From the NCBI GenBank assembly GCA_903900685.1, contig CAIUOC010000008.1:1-40628 (forward strand): a DNA stretch of 40,628 nt, given 5' to 3'. Positions within the stretch are counted from its first letter, which is position 1, and every line of letters begins with the position of its first letter. Source of the DNA: an uncultured Candidatus Saccharibacteria bacterium. GTDB taxonomy: Bacteria > Patescibacteriota > Saccharimonadia > Saccharimonadales > UBA4665. Both the position numbers and the translations under genes were made by a program. Below are positions 1 through 10,340 of this stretch, one piece after another. The notes beneath the pieces were generated by a model. It was not told where the DNA came from. It made no database searches and saw nothing but the letters and a program-made list of their open reading frames with translations.

Positions 1-317
1 CTTGGAATAATTTCTAAGTTCTTTAAATGATTTAAGGTTTTATTATCTTGACTTATCTTTACAGCAGCAATGTCTGAGTCTATAGCAGTAACGAATGACT
101 TTGGATTACTAAAAGCTAGGAATATAGCCATGTATCCCCAGCCACACCCCCAATCTAAAGCATTCTTATAAACAATGTCTGATTTAATAATTTCATCTAT
201 CAATAATTTACTACCTACATCAATATTTTTCGGAGAAAATAAGTCAGGTAGTGTTCCAAAAACTAATTTGTGGTTTTTAACTTCTATTTCGATTAAGTTA
301 GTTTTTTTATTTGCCAT
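1..317 (-). CDS. RsmC-like small methyltransferase, 5' part only (runs off the window's left edge)
   Basis: Reverse complement from ATG at 317 reads MANKKTNLIEIEVKNHKLVFGTLPDLFSPKNIDVGSKLLIDEI...ALDWGCGWGYMAIFLAFSNPKSFVTAIDSD; D-x-G-x-G SAM-binding motif and the 'LFSP..iD.GS..L' pattern of RsmC-type methyltransferases. Confidence 0.75.
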   Translation of the reverse strand, partial: MANKKTNLIEIEVKNHKLVFGTLPDLFSPKNIDVGSKLLIDEIIKSDIVYKNALDWGCGWGYMAIFLAFSNPKSFVTAIDSDIAAVKISQDNKTLNHLKNLEIIP

Positions 318-318
318 A

Positions 319-1815
319 TTAATTATTAGTTTTTTTAAATTTACTTATTATATTGGCTTTTGATAGACCAACTAAACCAACAAGCTGACTGTTGGAAGCT
401 TGAGTAATTCCGGTTAATGATCCAAATTCACGTAGTAATTTCTTTTTAGTTACTGGACCAATTCCTGGTATATCATCGAGTAGGCTTCTTGTTTGTCGTT
501 TTTGTTTTAATACACTATGGTAACTTACTGCGAATCTATGACTCTCGTCACGAATTCTTTGAAGTAACTTCACTATATCTGAATTTACAGGAAGCACTAA
601 TTTAACAAATTTATCTGTCTCGCGAATAATTGTATTGTGGTATTTAAGGCTTTCATAGTTAAGCTCAACATTAGAGCCGCTATTATCGACTACAATTTCT
701 TCTTCTCTTTTAGCTAGTCCAATCATGGGTATGCTAAATCCTAGTTCATCTCGAGCCCTAATTGCGGATGACAATTGCCCCCTACCACCATCAATTAATA
801 TTAAATTAGGAACACCCCATGCTTTAACATTTTTAGCTGATAATCGTCTTGTTATAACTTCAAACATATGCCCAAAGTCGTTATTGCCTGCTAGTCTCAT
901 TTTAAACTTTCTATATTCAGATTTTTCAGGTAATCCATTTTTAAAAACAACCATACTAGCTACATTATCCGTACCCTGCATATGACTAATATCATAGCCT
1001 TCGATTCTTCTAGGAACATCTTTTAGAGATAGTATGTCGACGAGTCCAGTGATTGCTCGATCCTTAGATATATCTATTGTTTCACTGTCGGTAAATAATC
1101 TTTGTTTAGTTAGTGTCTTAAGAGCATATATTTGATTACGAAGTACACTAGCTCTTTCAAAGTCTTGTTTTTTAGCAGCTTGGTGCATACTTTTATCTAA
1201 GTTTACTATTAGATTTTTTCTATTACCTTCAATGTAGCTCATCAACATTCTAAGATTAGCTTTATAGGCTGAAAGTGATGTTTTGTCTTCTTCTATTCCT
1301 GGACATAAACCTAAATGGTATTGTAAGCAAGCCCTGTTAGGAATAATTCCGTTATGTGTTGAATATGGAAAAATTTTACGAAGTAAGCGAAGAGCCCCTT
1401 TAATATCACGACTACTTAAATATGGTCCATAATATTTAGCTTTATCATCAAGCGGACTTCGAGTCACAGTAACTGACGGATATGGATTATTGTAATTTAT
1501 TCTTATGTAACTATAGCTTTTATCATCTCTAAGAAGAATATTATATTTCGGTAAGTTACGTCTAATTAGCTCAGCTTCTAGAAATAATGCATCAAGTTCA
1601 CTATCAACAACCATCCAGTCAACATCCACTATCTCAGCAATCAGAGCTATTGTTTTTGGGTCTCTTAATTTACTTGATTGAAAATATTGCCTTACTCTAT
1701 TTTTTAAATTAGCAGCCTTACCAATATATATAACTTTGCCATTTTTATCCTTATGGAAATAAACACCTGGAGAGATGGGTAATGAATCTAATTTATTCTT
1801 CAATTGATTTGTCAT
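319..1815 (-). CDS. uvrC: Excinuclease ABC subunit C (compact form)
   Basis: GIY-YIG start (SPGVYFHKDKNGKVIYIGKAANLKNRVRQYF), UVR motif, RNase H-like domain (IEGYDISHMQG), C-terminal HhH (IPGIGPVTKKKLL). Confidence 0.95.
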   Translation of the reverse strand: MTNQLKNKLDSLPISPGVYFHKDKNGKVIYIGKAANLKNRVRQYFQSSKLRDPKTIALIAEIVDVDWMVVDSELDALFLEAELIRRNLPKYNILLRDDKSYSYIRINYNNPYPSVTVTRSPLDDKAKYYGPYLSSRDIKGALRLLRKIFPYSTHNGIIPNRACLQYHLGLCPGIEEDKTSLSAYKANLRMLMSYIEGNRKNLIVNLDKSMHQAAKKQDFERASVLRNQIYALKTLTKQRLFTDSETIDISKDRAITGLVDILSLKDVPRRIEGYDISHMQGTDNVASMVVFKNGLPEKSEYRKFKMRLAGNNDFGHMFEVITRRLSAKNVKAWGVPNLILIDGGRGQLSSAIRARDELGFSIPMIGLAKREEEIVVDNSGSNVELNYESLKYHNTIIRETDKFVKLVLPVNSDIVKLLQRIRDESHRFAVSYHSVLKQKRQTRSLLDDIPGIGPVTKKKLLREFGSLTGITQASNSQLVGLVGLSKANIISKFKKTNN

Positions 1816-1847
1816 TAAAGATTACCTCAGGAGGTTTTTAAGAAAAA

Positions 1848-2507
1848 TTATTGTTTTTCTTTTACAGGTTCTTTATCAGTAGCTTCAGATTCAGTTGCAC
1901 CTTCTTTGGTTTCTTCGCTGGATTCTTCAGATTCTTCACTTAATTGCGCCTTAGTCTCTTCGACAATCGCAACTGTATGCTCAGGTTCTGTCATTATGAT
2001 AACCCCTTCAGGAGCGATAATATCAGCAACTGTTAACTTGTCGCCAAGTTCGACTAATTTTTCACCATTAACAGTTAACTCATCAGGAAGTTTAGATGGT
2101 ACTGCTTCAACTTCGACATGACTTATCATATGAATTATCATAAGGCCAGCCTTAGCTGCTGGACTATCACCAACTATATGAACTGGAATTTCAGCTTCTA
2201 CAGTCTGATTTGCATTTACAGCATTAAAAACAACATGCTTTAGCGTATTAAGTCTTGGATCAAGTTCAGCAGTTTTTATAAGTGCGGTGTACTTAACCTT
2301 GCCAATACTAATTTCAATCGGGTGATGTTTGCCGGCATGCTTATATGCTTTATAAATATCGGTATAATTACCCATTACAATAATACTGTCTTTTCCGTGG
2401 TCATGGATGACAGCTGGTAATATTCCTTGTTTTCTAAGATGCTTTACTGATTTGCCTAATATCTCTCTTTTTTGCAAATCTAAACCAATTATTTCTTGTT
2501 GTGACAT
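1848..2507 (-). CDS. rplY: 50S ribosomal protein L25/general stress protein Ctc
   Basis: L25/TL5 two-domain pattern, acidic C-terminal tail; SD AAAGGAG before the ATG. Confidence 0.85.
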   Translation of the reverse strand: MSQQEIIGLDLQKREILGKSVKHLRKQGILPAVIHDHGKDSIIVMGNYTDIYKAYKHAGKHHPIEISIGKVKYTALIKTAELDPRLNTLKHVVFNAVNANQTVEAEIPVHIVGDSPAAKAGLMIIHMISHVEVEAVPSKLPDELTVNGEKLVELGDKLTVADIIAPEGVIIMTEPEHTVAIVEETKAQLSEESEESSEETKEGATESEATDKEPVKEKQ

Positions 2508-2582
2508 TCAAACTCCTTTAATCTAAATAACATTATATCAAAAAAATGGACTCGTGAACAGATATAAGTTAATCTTACTATA

Positions 2583-3212
2583 ATGTTTAATGTTAAAGAT
2601 ATAGTTCAAAACGGTGGACTCCTGCTAATTAGCTTTATGGTCTTTGCAGAATCTGGTATGCTTTTTGGATTTTTTCTTCCTGGAGACACCTTACTATTTT
2701 CTGCTGGTTTTTTAGCAGGTACAGGAAAAATATCCTTATTTTGGTTAATTATATGTGTTATTGCTTCAGCTATTGCCGGCTGTAACGTTGGATATGAAAT
2801 TGGAAAAAGAGGTGGTCGAAAATTATTCAGCAAACCTGACGGAATACTTTTTCGACAAGAATATGTGACTAAAGCTGAAGATTTTTATGAAAGAAATGGC
2901 GGTAAAACAATCGCAATCGCTCAATTTGTTCCAATCGCAAGAACTTTTGTTCCAGTAGTAGCTGGAATTGCCAGGATGAACCGCCGGAAATTTGTAATAT
3001 ATAACGTAATCGGTGTTGGTCTATGGGGTGCTGGTGTTGTGCTGCTTGGAGATTTCCTAGGTAAAAAAATACCAAATATCGATAAGTTCCTTCTTCCTGT
3101 TATCGGAGTGGCAGTAATTATAAGTTTCGGGCCAATGCTATATAATATTGCAAAAGCACTAATTCAAGATTATAAGAGAAAACAAAATAAAGTTCATAAG
3201 AAAGAAAAATAA
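2583..3212 (+). CDS. DedA family membrane protein
   Basis: FAESGMLFGFFLPGDTLLFSAGFLA and RFVPIARTFVPVVAG-like motifs typical of DedA/SNARE-associated family. Confidence 0.9.
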   Translation: MFNVKDIVQNGGLLLISFMVFAESGMLFGFFLPGDTLLFSAGFLAGTGKISLFWLIICVIASAIAGCNVGYEIGKRGGRKLFSKPDGILFRQEYVTKAEDFYERNGGKTIAIAQFVPIARTFVPVVAGIARMNRRKFVIYNVIGVGLWGAGVVLLGDFLGKKIPNIDKFLLPVIGVAVIISFGPMLYNIAKALIQDYKRKQNKVHKKEK

Positions 3213-3213
3213 A

Positions 3214-6024
3214 CTATAGTAGTTTAGCTAAGTATTCGCCAGTGAAACTAGCCTTATTTTTAGATACTTGTTCGGGAGTACCTGAAGCAATAATTTGACC
3301 GCCAGCTTGTCCACCAGCTGGACCCATATCAATTAGATGATCAGCGTTTTTAATAACATCAAGGTTGTGTTCAATTATTAGCATAGAATTACCGGCATTA
3401 ACAAGTGCATGAAGGACTTTTAACAGTTTATCTATATCAGCCATATGAAGTCCAGTTGTTGGTTCATCTAGTATATACAAAGTTTTACCAGTTGGTCTTC
3501 TAGATAATTCACTGGCTAGTTTTATTCGCTGAGCTTCACCTCCACTTAAAGTTGTTGCTGACTGGCCTAATTTAATATAGCCAAGGCCAACATCAACTAA
3601 GGTTTCTAATTTCCTAGCAATTGTGGGAATATTCTGAAAAAACTCTAAAGCTTGTTCACAGGTCATTTCTAGAACATCGCTGATAGTTTTACCTTTAAAG
3701 TGGATTTCAAGTACTTCTCGGTTATATCTTTTACCATGACAAACCTCACAAACTACATAAACGTCTGGCAAAAAATGCATTTCAATTTTAATAATTCCAT
3801 CGCCGGAGCAGTTTTCACATCTTCCTCCCTTAACATTAAAGCTGAAACGGCCTGTAGAGTAGCCTCTAAGACGAGATTCTGGAGTATTGGCATATAATTC
3901 CCTAATTGGTGTGAATAGTCCTGTGTAGGTTGCAGGATTAGATCTTGGAGTTCTACCGATTGCAGATTGATCTATGACTATTGCTTTATCTAATTCTTTA
4001 ATTCCCTGTATATCATCATGACTACCGGGAACAGTATTAGCTCTATGTAGTCTGGCAAGTAACTCTTTTGCTAAAATATCGTTAATGAGAGTTGACTTAC
4101 CAGATCCACTAACCCCAGAAATAACAACCATCATTCCAAGTGGAATCGTTACATTAATGTTTTTTAAGTTGTTTTCTTTAGCGCCAATTATTTTCAATTC
4201 CTTACCATTACCTTTGCGACGCTTCGATGGAGTAGAAATTCTTTTTTTATCGCTCAAATATTGACCAGTTAAACTTTTTGGATTGGCAATTATGTCTTTA
4301 GGTGTTCCAGAAGCAACAATTGTTCCTCCATGTATTCCAGCTCCTGGACCAATATCAAGTACAAAGTCAGCAGCTAAAATTGTCTCTTCATCATGCTCAA
4401 CAACTATTACACTATTTCCTATATCTCTAAGATGCAATAAAGTCGAAATAAGTTTTGCATTATCTTTTTGATGTAAGCCAATACTTGGCTCATCTAATAC
4501 ATATAAAACCCCTGTTAGTCCAGAACCTATTTGAGTTGCTAGTCTGATTCTTTGAGCTTCACCTCCACTTAAAGTTGTAGCTGAGCGAGCCAATGTTAGA
4601 TAATTGAGACCAACGTTCTGCATAAAACTAAGTCTTACCGTTAACTCTTTTAAAATCTGAGCAGCAATATGCTTCTCTCTGTCACTAAGATTAATATTAC
4701 CCAAGAAATCAATGGCATCATCTATGCTAAGCTCACAAATATCCATTATCGAGACATCACTAACAGTAATTGCCAAGACCTCTGGTTTTAGTCTACGTCC
4801 ACTGCATTTGTTACAGGGTTTTTCGCGCATAAATCTTTCTATGTCGCGTCGCATAAAGTCACTTTCAGTTTCTTTATGTCTACGTTCTAGGTTAGTGACA
4901 ACTCCCTCGTATGTAGAGCTGAATGTCCTCCCGCCACCTAGGCTTATTTTATATACTTCATCGCCGGTACCATAAAAGATTAAATCCATTTGTTTTTGAG
5001 TTAATTCAGAAGTTGGAACAGAAAGTGAGAATTTATATTTTTCTGCGACTGCAGTTAGTTTTTTCATATACCAGGCATCAACACTAAATCTATTGAATGG
5101 TCTTATTGCCCCTTCGGCAATCGATAATCGACCGTTAGGAATTACAAGCTCAGGATCAACTTCAAGACGATTGCCAAGTCCTGTACAAACTGGACACGCG
5201 CCGAAAGGAGAATTAAAACTAAATGTTCTTGGCTCAAGATCTGGTATTGAGATATCCGGATGGTCAATACAGGCATATTTTAGACTATATAGTGTTTCTG
5301 TTTCACTATCGGCATCTATTATGAGAATTTTACCAGCTGCTATTTCAAGAGCTTGTTCTATAGATTGAGTTAGTCGAGTTTGACTATCAGCATTATTTAC
5401 TAATCGATCGACAATAATTTCTATTTTATGCTTGAAGTTTTTATCAAGTTCAGGAAATTCATCAAGCGAATAGACTACATTATCTACCCTAACACGTGCG
5501 AAACCAGCCCGCATATATTGTTCAGGAATATGTTCAAAAGCACCTTTCTTATCTTCAATAATTGGAGCAAGAATCATTAATTTATGATCCACTGAGTTTA
5601 CTCTAATTTTATCGGAAATATCAGCGATAGTTTGGCGCTCTACTAACTTGAAACAGATTGGGCAATGAGGTACACCAATTCTAGCAAATAACAATCTCAG
5701 ATAATCATAAATCTCGGTTACGGTTGCAACCGTACTACGTGGATTCCTGGAAGTAGATTTTTGATCAATACTAATAGCTGGAGATAATCCATCTATTTGA
5801 TCAACATCTGGTTTTTCCATAATACCTAAAAATTGTCGAGCGTAACTACTTAATGACTCAACGTAACGACGCTGGCCTTCTGCATAAATCGTATCAAAAG
5901 CAAGACTAGATTTTCCTGAACCAGATAGTCCAGTCATAACTACTAATTTATCTCTAGGAATAACAGTACTGATATCCTTGAGATTATGTTCTCTTGCTCC
6001 CTTGATTGTAATATATTCTGCCAT
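3214..6024 (-). CDS. uvrA: Excinuclease ABC subunit A
   Basis: Two ABC ATPase modules ([45 protein letters not shown]), CxxC zinc motifs, LSGGEAQRI twice. Confidence 0.98.
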   Translation of the reverse strand: MAEYITIKGAREHNLKDISTVIPRDKLVVMTGLSGSGKSSLAFDTIYAEGQRRYVESLSSYARQFLGIMEKPDVDQIDGLSPAISIDQKSTSRNPRSTVATVTEIYDYLRLLFARIGVPHCPICFKLVERQTIADISDKIRVNSVDHKLMILAPIIEDKKGAFEHIPEQYMRAGFARVRVDNVVYSLDEFPELDKNFKHKIEIIVDRLVNNADSQTRLTQSIEQALEIAAGKILIIDADSETETLYSLKYACIDHPDISIPDLEPRTFSFNSPFGACPVCTGLGNRLEVDPELVIPNGRLSIAEGAIRPFNRFSVDAWYMKKLTAVAEKYKFSLSVPTSELTQKQMDLIFYGTGDEVYKISLGGGRTFSSTYEGVVTNLERRHKETESDFMRRDIERFMREKPCNKCSGRRLKPEVLAITVSDVSIMDICELSIDDAIDFLGNINLSDREKHIAAQILKELTVRLSFMQNVGLNYLTLARSATTLSGGEAQRIRLATQIGSGLTGVLYVLDEPSIGLHQKDNAKLISTLLHLRDIGNSVIVVEHDEETILAADFVLDIGPGAGIHGGTIVASGTPKDIIANPKSLTGQYLSDKKRISTPSKRRKGNGKELKIIGAKENNLKNINVTIPLGMMVVISGVSGSGKSTLINDILAKELLARLHRANTVPGSHDDIQGIKELDKAIVIDQSAIGRTPRSNPATYTGLFTPIRELYANTPESRLRGYSTGRFSFNVKGGRCENCSGDGIIKIEMHFLPDVYVVCEVCHGKRYNREVLEIHFKGKTISDVLEMTCEQALEFFQNIPTIARKLETLVDVGLGYIKLGQSATTLSGGEAQRIKLASELSRRPTGKTLYILDEPTTGLHMADIDKLLKVLHALVNAGNSMLIIEHNLDVIKNADHLIDMGPAGGQAGGQIIASGTPEQVSKNKASFTGEYLAKLL

Positions 6025-6126
6025 AATTTAGGTCGCCCAATTATACATTAAATTAAGCTAAAAAGCTATATATATTTATGCAGTCAAACTTATATTATTA
6101 AAATGCTTATACTTTATAAAATAGTA

Positions 6127-6155
6127 TTGCTTGTATGTCATTTTTGTTGTATGAT
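6127..6155 (+). promoter_or_regulatory. Sigma70-type promoter for the small ORF at 6188 (-35 TTGCTT, 17-bp spacer, -10 TATGAT)
   Basis: Read directly: TTGCTT at 6127-6132, TATGAT at 6150-6155. Confidence 0.5.
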
Positions 6156-6187
6156 GTAATCCAACTTTTAGGAGTGAGAAAACTATC

Positions 6188-6394
6188 ATGCAAGACCTTT
6201 TAGTGCTAGGAATTATTCCTTACACCAACATCATACTTACATTCAATGAATATGTTATTTTAATAGTTATGGTTAGTGTTATTGCAATATTGATTCTTAG
6301 AAAAACAAACAATTTTTTCAAACTTAGACTATTTTTTGGATTATTAATTATGTTAGCTAGAAAAGATATAATTTCTAAAAATCTACCGGCATAA
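6188..6394 (+). CDS. Small hydrophobic (membrane) protein, 68 aa
   Basis: Own promoter-like signal upstream, AGGAG about 13 nt before the ATG, two hydrophobic segments; lies opposite to neighbouring genes and overlaps the sbcB 3' end by 20 nt. Confidence 0.4.
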   Translation: MQDLLVLGIIPYTNIILTFNEYVILIVMVSVIAILILRKTNNFFKLRLFFGLLIMLARKDIISKNLPA

Positions 6395-7805
6395 TTGCCT
6401 CAGCCCAGAGTTTTAATTCCTCCATTAAATAAATTTGGTCAGAAGTTAAGTTTGGCTTCAACTGTATATCTGCTATCGATTTTAAATAATTAGCCATTTT
6501 TGATTTATCTTCGCCTTTCAATAAACTATTGATTTTATGTTTTTGCCACAATGCATCAATTTCATCGGTTTTTTGATCAGGATAATTGCGAGCAACGAAT
6601 AAAGGATATAATTGAGATAGTCTTTTATCGTTGAAATCAGGTGGATATTCATAATCAAAATTTACAGAATGTACCTTAACTGTATTTCTCTTATCTTCAT
6701 CGCCAATAAAGCCATCATATAATTTACTTTCTACAGAGGAAAATTCTTTTATATTAGTATTTTCTCTATTTATTTCAATTACTTTTCTAGCTTTTAAGAT
6801 ATTAGTTATTAATTCCTGGGAATTCAAAAGTTTTTTATAATTTGTGTCAATAATCTTACGATCAAGTTTTAATCTTTTAGCATCTTCATTCCTAAGTACA
6901 GCAAGAGGTGCTATACTCGGACATCGATTGAATTGAAGTTTCTTGATTGGTAATCTTGGCCCAATATAGTCCTTATTGTATTGCCACATAGCTACTAAAT
7001 CATCGACCGATAATGACTTGTAATTATCCGGATCAAGCGTTAAATCATAAACTAATACTCCTTGAGAGTCTTGGCTTCCTTCAACGACACTAACAATTGA
7101 AGTCTTTTCGTGATCTGAAGAAAAACTTCCGGATGTATATAAAAATTGTTTCGAAGTTAAAACTAACTGACTAACACTTTTTTTATCTCTTATTGAAAGC
7201 ATAAAATCAAAAAGTTTTGGTTGTTTAGTTTTAATTAATTTAGCCAGGCCAATTAAAGCTTCAACATCACTCATAGCATCATGGGCCTTGGTGTGTAATA
7301 TATTATTTTCATTAGCAAGTTTTTCTAATTGATTGTTAGATTTACCCTCGAAATCTATTGGCCATTTAATTCCTTCAGGACGCAAAGCTCTAGTAATTCT
7401 GATTATGTCTAAGAGATCCCATTTGGAACGTCCCTCTTTCCATTGCCATTCATAGGCATCATAAAGATTACGGTAAAGTAAAAACCTAATAAACTCATCA
7501 TCAAAACTAATACTGTTATAGCCTATAAAAATTGTTCCAGGTATAGCAATTTCAGTATTAAATTGCTTAATAAATTCATCCTCAGTAATTCCATCCTTGA
7601 GAGTTTTTTGCGGAGTAATTCCAGTAATTAAAATTGCACCAGGGTCTGGTAAGCAATCTTCGGACTGTTTAATAAGTATGTTTATAGGATCGCCGATTAG
7701 TTCTAGATTCATATCTGTTCTTTGACCAGCAAACTGCATTATTCTAGCCTCTCTTGGATTCAGACCAGTAGTTTCTAAATCGTAAAAGAAAAAGCTTGTA
7801 TCCAT
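6375..7805 (-). CDS. sbcB: Exodeoxyribonuclease I
   Basis: DEDD exonuclease start FFFYDLETTGLNPREARIMQFAGQRTDMNLE...PDPGAILITGITPQ, characteristic of ExoI. Confidence 0.9.
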   Translation of the reverse strand: MDTSFFFYDLETTGLNPREARIMQFAGQRTDMNLELIGDPINILIKQSEDCLPDPGAILITGITPQKTLKDGITEDEFIKQFNTEIAIPGTIFIGYNSISFDDEFIRFLLYRNLYDAYEWQWKEGRSKWDLLDIIRITRALRPEGIKWPIDFEGKSNNQLEKLANENNILHTKAHDAMSDVEALIGLAKLIKTKQPKLFDFMLSIRDKKSVSQLVLTSKQFLYTSGSFSSDHEKTSIVSVVEGSQDSQGVLVYDLTLDPDNYKSLSVDDLVAMWQYNKDYIGPRLPIKKLQFNRCPSIAPLAVLRNEDAKRLKLDRKIIDTNYKKLLNSQELITNILKARKVIEINRENTNIKEFSSVESKLYDGFIGDEDKRNTVKVHSVNFDYEYPPDFNDKRLSQLYPLFVARNYPDQKTDEIDALWQKHKINSLLKGEDKSKMANYLKSIADIQLKPNLTSDQIYLMEELKLWAEAIMPVDF

Positions 7806-7808
7806 AAT

Positions 7809-9089
7809 TTAATAGATCAATTCGCCCTTATTGCCAACGTAAATTTTTTGGCCTCTCTCAAGTCCCTGTCGGTTTAAATCCTGTATAACACCCGTTTTTT
7901 TCATTACATCTCTTAATCTTTGAACGCTTTCAGGATTGTCGAAATCAGTTCGAGAAGCAAACTTTTCTATATTCTTCCCAGTTACTATGTATTCATTTTT
8001 GCGCTTAGATATCTTATAGGTAGCACCTTCTTCTGGTAGTCTAATAACTAAAATTTCGTTAGATTGCTTAACTACCTTATTTAAGGCTTTCTTCTTTTGA
8101 TTACCAACTAATTTGCTAACTTCTCTAAGGAACACGTCAAGATTTTTATGAGTGGCTGCGGAAATTGTAATTACCTTTACATTTTTTGGTACGATTTTTT
8201 CAAGTTTTGTAATTAGTTTTGTAATTGCCTTTTCATCTAGGGCTTCTGTTTTATTAATCACGACTATTTGTGGTCGATCGGTTAGATCGATTGAATACAA
8301 CTTAAGTTCTTTTTGAATAGTCTTATAGGCTTTAGATATATTCTCGCCATAAGCATCAATTAGATGGACTAGGACAAGTGTTCGTTCAACGTGTCTTAAG
8401 AACTCATCGCCCAATCCCTTTCCCTTAGCAGCTCCCTCAATAAGCCCAGGAATATCTGCAAAAAGTAGTGAATTATGTTTGTCTAAATCGGCAACTCCTA
8501 AATTTGGCGTTAGTGTTGTAAATGGATAATTAGCGATTTCTGGTCGAGCATTGGAAATAACAGATAATAACGTGGATTTACCAGCATTCGGTAAACCAAT
8601 TAAACCAACATCGGCAATTGATTTAAGTTCCAAACGAGCAGCTACAGCTTCTCCTGGTTCACCTTTTTCAGCAAATCTTGGAGCCTGTCTAACAGAACTA
8701 ATAAAGTGAGCATTGCCAAATCCTCCTCTACCACCCTTAGCAATAACTACTTTTTGTTGATTTTCTGTTATATCGGCCAGTATCTGATCGTCCTCATCGT
8801 AAACAACTGTTCCGAGTGGCATTGATATGAACGTGTCTTTACCGCTACGACCATGTTTTTTTTGTTTTTCACCGGCATTACCTGATTCTGCACGTACTTC
8901 TTTCTGGTAGCGAAAATTAGATAAGGTGTTCTCGTTATTACTACCAATTAAAATTACATCACCGCCGTTTCCGCCATCACCACCGTCAGGACCACCTCTG
9001 TCAATAAATTTTTCATGCCTAAAACTGATGTTGCCGTTTCCGCCATCACCAGCAATAAAAATAATATTTGCTTTGTCTATAAAACTCAT
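7809..9089 (-). CDS. obgE: GTPase Obg/CgtA
   Basis: Gly-rich Obg fold (GGDGGNGGDVILIGS), G1 GLPNAGKSTLLS, DIPGLIEGA, C-terminal OCT-like domain. Confidence 0.97.
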   Translation of the reverse strand: MSFIDKANIIFIAGDGGNGNISFRHEKFIDRGGPDGGDGGNGGDVILIGSNNENTLSNFRYQKEVRAESGNAGEKQKKHGRSGKDTFISMPLGTVVYDEDDQILADITENQQKVVIAKGGRGGFGNAHFISSVRQAPRFAEKGEPGEAVAARLELKSIADVGLIGLPNAGKSTLLSVISNARPEIANYPFTTLTPNLGVADLDKHNSLLFADIPGLIEGAAKGKGLGDEFLRHVERTLVLVHLIDAYGENISKAYKTIQKELKLYSIDLTDRPQIVVINKTEALDEKAITKLITKLEKIVPKNVKVITISAATHKNLDVFLREVSKLVGNQKKKALNKVVKQSNEILVIRLPEEGATYKISKRKNEYIVTGKNIEKFASRTDFDNPESVQRLRDVMKKTGVIQDLNRQGLERGQKIYVGNKGELIY

Positions 9090-9126
9090 GACTTAATACA
9101 GTATAACCTATATTTAACAGATACGC

Positions 9127-10191
9127 CTATCTACTTATATAGTTTGGATATTTTGCAATCGGCTCCCAGCCTCGTCCAACTCGGTCATAACCAGCTATTC
9201 CGTTCATATCTTCTATGTATATTTGATCGCCGCTAATTGCTTTTACTATAGCAACATGGCCCTGACCACCAGCTGCATATGGTGTTTGAGCAATTGATCC
9301 AACTGTTGGAATCGAGGAAACATTCCAGCCACTAAGTCTTGCATAATATGCCCAGCTACTAGCGTTACCCCAATTTGATGGCACTGCAATCTGTGTAGCA
9401 ACATACCAAGTACAATAACCAAAGTCGTAGCCATTATTGCTACTACCGGAACCATAGGTTGGGAAAAAGAAATTATAGGCTGGAGCTGCTGGTGGTTGTC
9501 CATTGGGAATTAAGATTTGTTCGCCAATATATATGCCATTAATTTCCGCATCGTTATAAGCAGTTAGCTGATCTAAGTTAGAACCATATTTAGTTGCCAG
9601 GGAATTAAGCGTATCTCCAGATTTAACAATATATACAATACCGCTAACTGGTGGAATTAATATCTTAGAGCCAACTACTAAATTACTCTTAGAAATATTA
9701 TTTGACCACAAAATACTATTAGATGTAATATTAAATTTTGCTGCCACTGATGCAAGAGTATCACCCGGTTGAACAGTGTAAGTTTTGATATCATTTTTTG
9801 AAACGAAAGCTGTTTCAACAATTTGAGGCTTGGCACTAACATTATTAGTAGCCACTGACTGAGACTGTTCAGCACTAACTGTTTCGTTTTGATTCTTTAC
9901 TGCTGTAGATTCAGGCATATTGGTAACTGATGAAACAGTTTGAGCAATTTGTGATGATGATACCTGATCTAATGGATTAATTATATTAACCGATATAATT
10001 TTATTATCTTTATTCGATGAAACTGGAGTATTAGTGCTTGCAGGAGTTCTTAATAGGATAAATAAGAAAACGATAATAACCAAAAAATTACCTAAAGTTA
10101 TTCCGGTCCAAAATTTAGTTTTTTTGGCATTATTAATAGACAGCCTTTTTACTTTGCGGCTTCTTGAGTTAGTTTTATTCGGACTAGTCAA
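9127..10191 (-). CDS. Secreted LysM (x2) + CHAP domain peptidoglycan hydrolase
   Basis: N-terminal TM, two LysM repeats (YTVQPGDTLASVAAKF; YIVKSGDTLNSLATKY), C-terminal CHAP (FGYCTWYVATQ...GHVAIVKAI). Confidence 0.9.
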   Translation of the reverse strand: MTSPNKTNSRSRKVKRLSINNAKKTKFWTGITLGNFLVIIVFLFILLRTPASTNTPVSSNKDNKIISVNIINPLDQVSSSQIAQTVSSVTNMPESTAVKNQNETVSAEQSQSVATNNVSAKPQIVETAFVSKNDIKTYTVQPGDTLASVAAKFNITSNSILWSNNISKSNLVVGSKILIPPVSGIVYIVKSGDTLNSLATKYGSNLDQLTAYNDAEINGIYIGEQILIPNGQPPAAPAYNFFFPTYGSGSSNNGYDFGYCTWYVATQIAVPSNWGNASSWAYYARLSGWNVSSIPTVGSIAQTPYAAGGQGHVAIVKAISGDQIYIEDMNGIAGYDRVGRGWEPIAKYPNYISR

Positions 10192-10340
10192 TTTAATCTC
10201 GTCTTGTGATTTGATTGAAATAATAACTCCAAAAAATTATTTAAAATAATTGCTAAAATATTGAATGACAAAATTAATTTAACAGATGCCATTCCTATTT
10301 AATTCTAGCAAAATTAGCTAATTTTTACAATAACAGGCTT

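Noticed and set aside
725-985. Plus-strand ORF inside uvrC, and similar antisense ORFs inside uvrA, alaS, metG, pgk and others
   Set aside because: They lie opposite strongly recognisable genes, have no family-like motifs, and are expected by chance given the codon composition.
2579-2584. TATAAT overlapping the dedA start codon as its promoter
   Set aside because: Transcription from it would begin downstream of the ATG; a -35 partner is absent, so probably coincidental or the real start differs.
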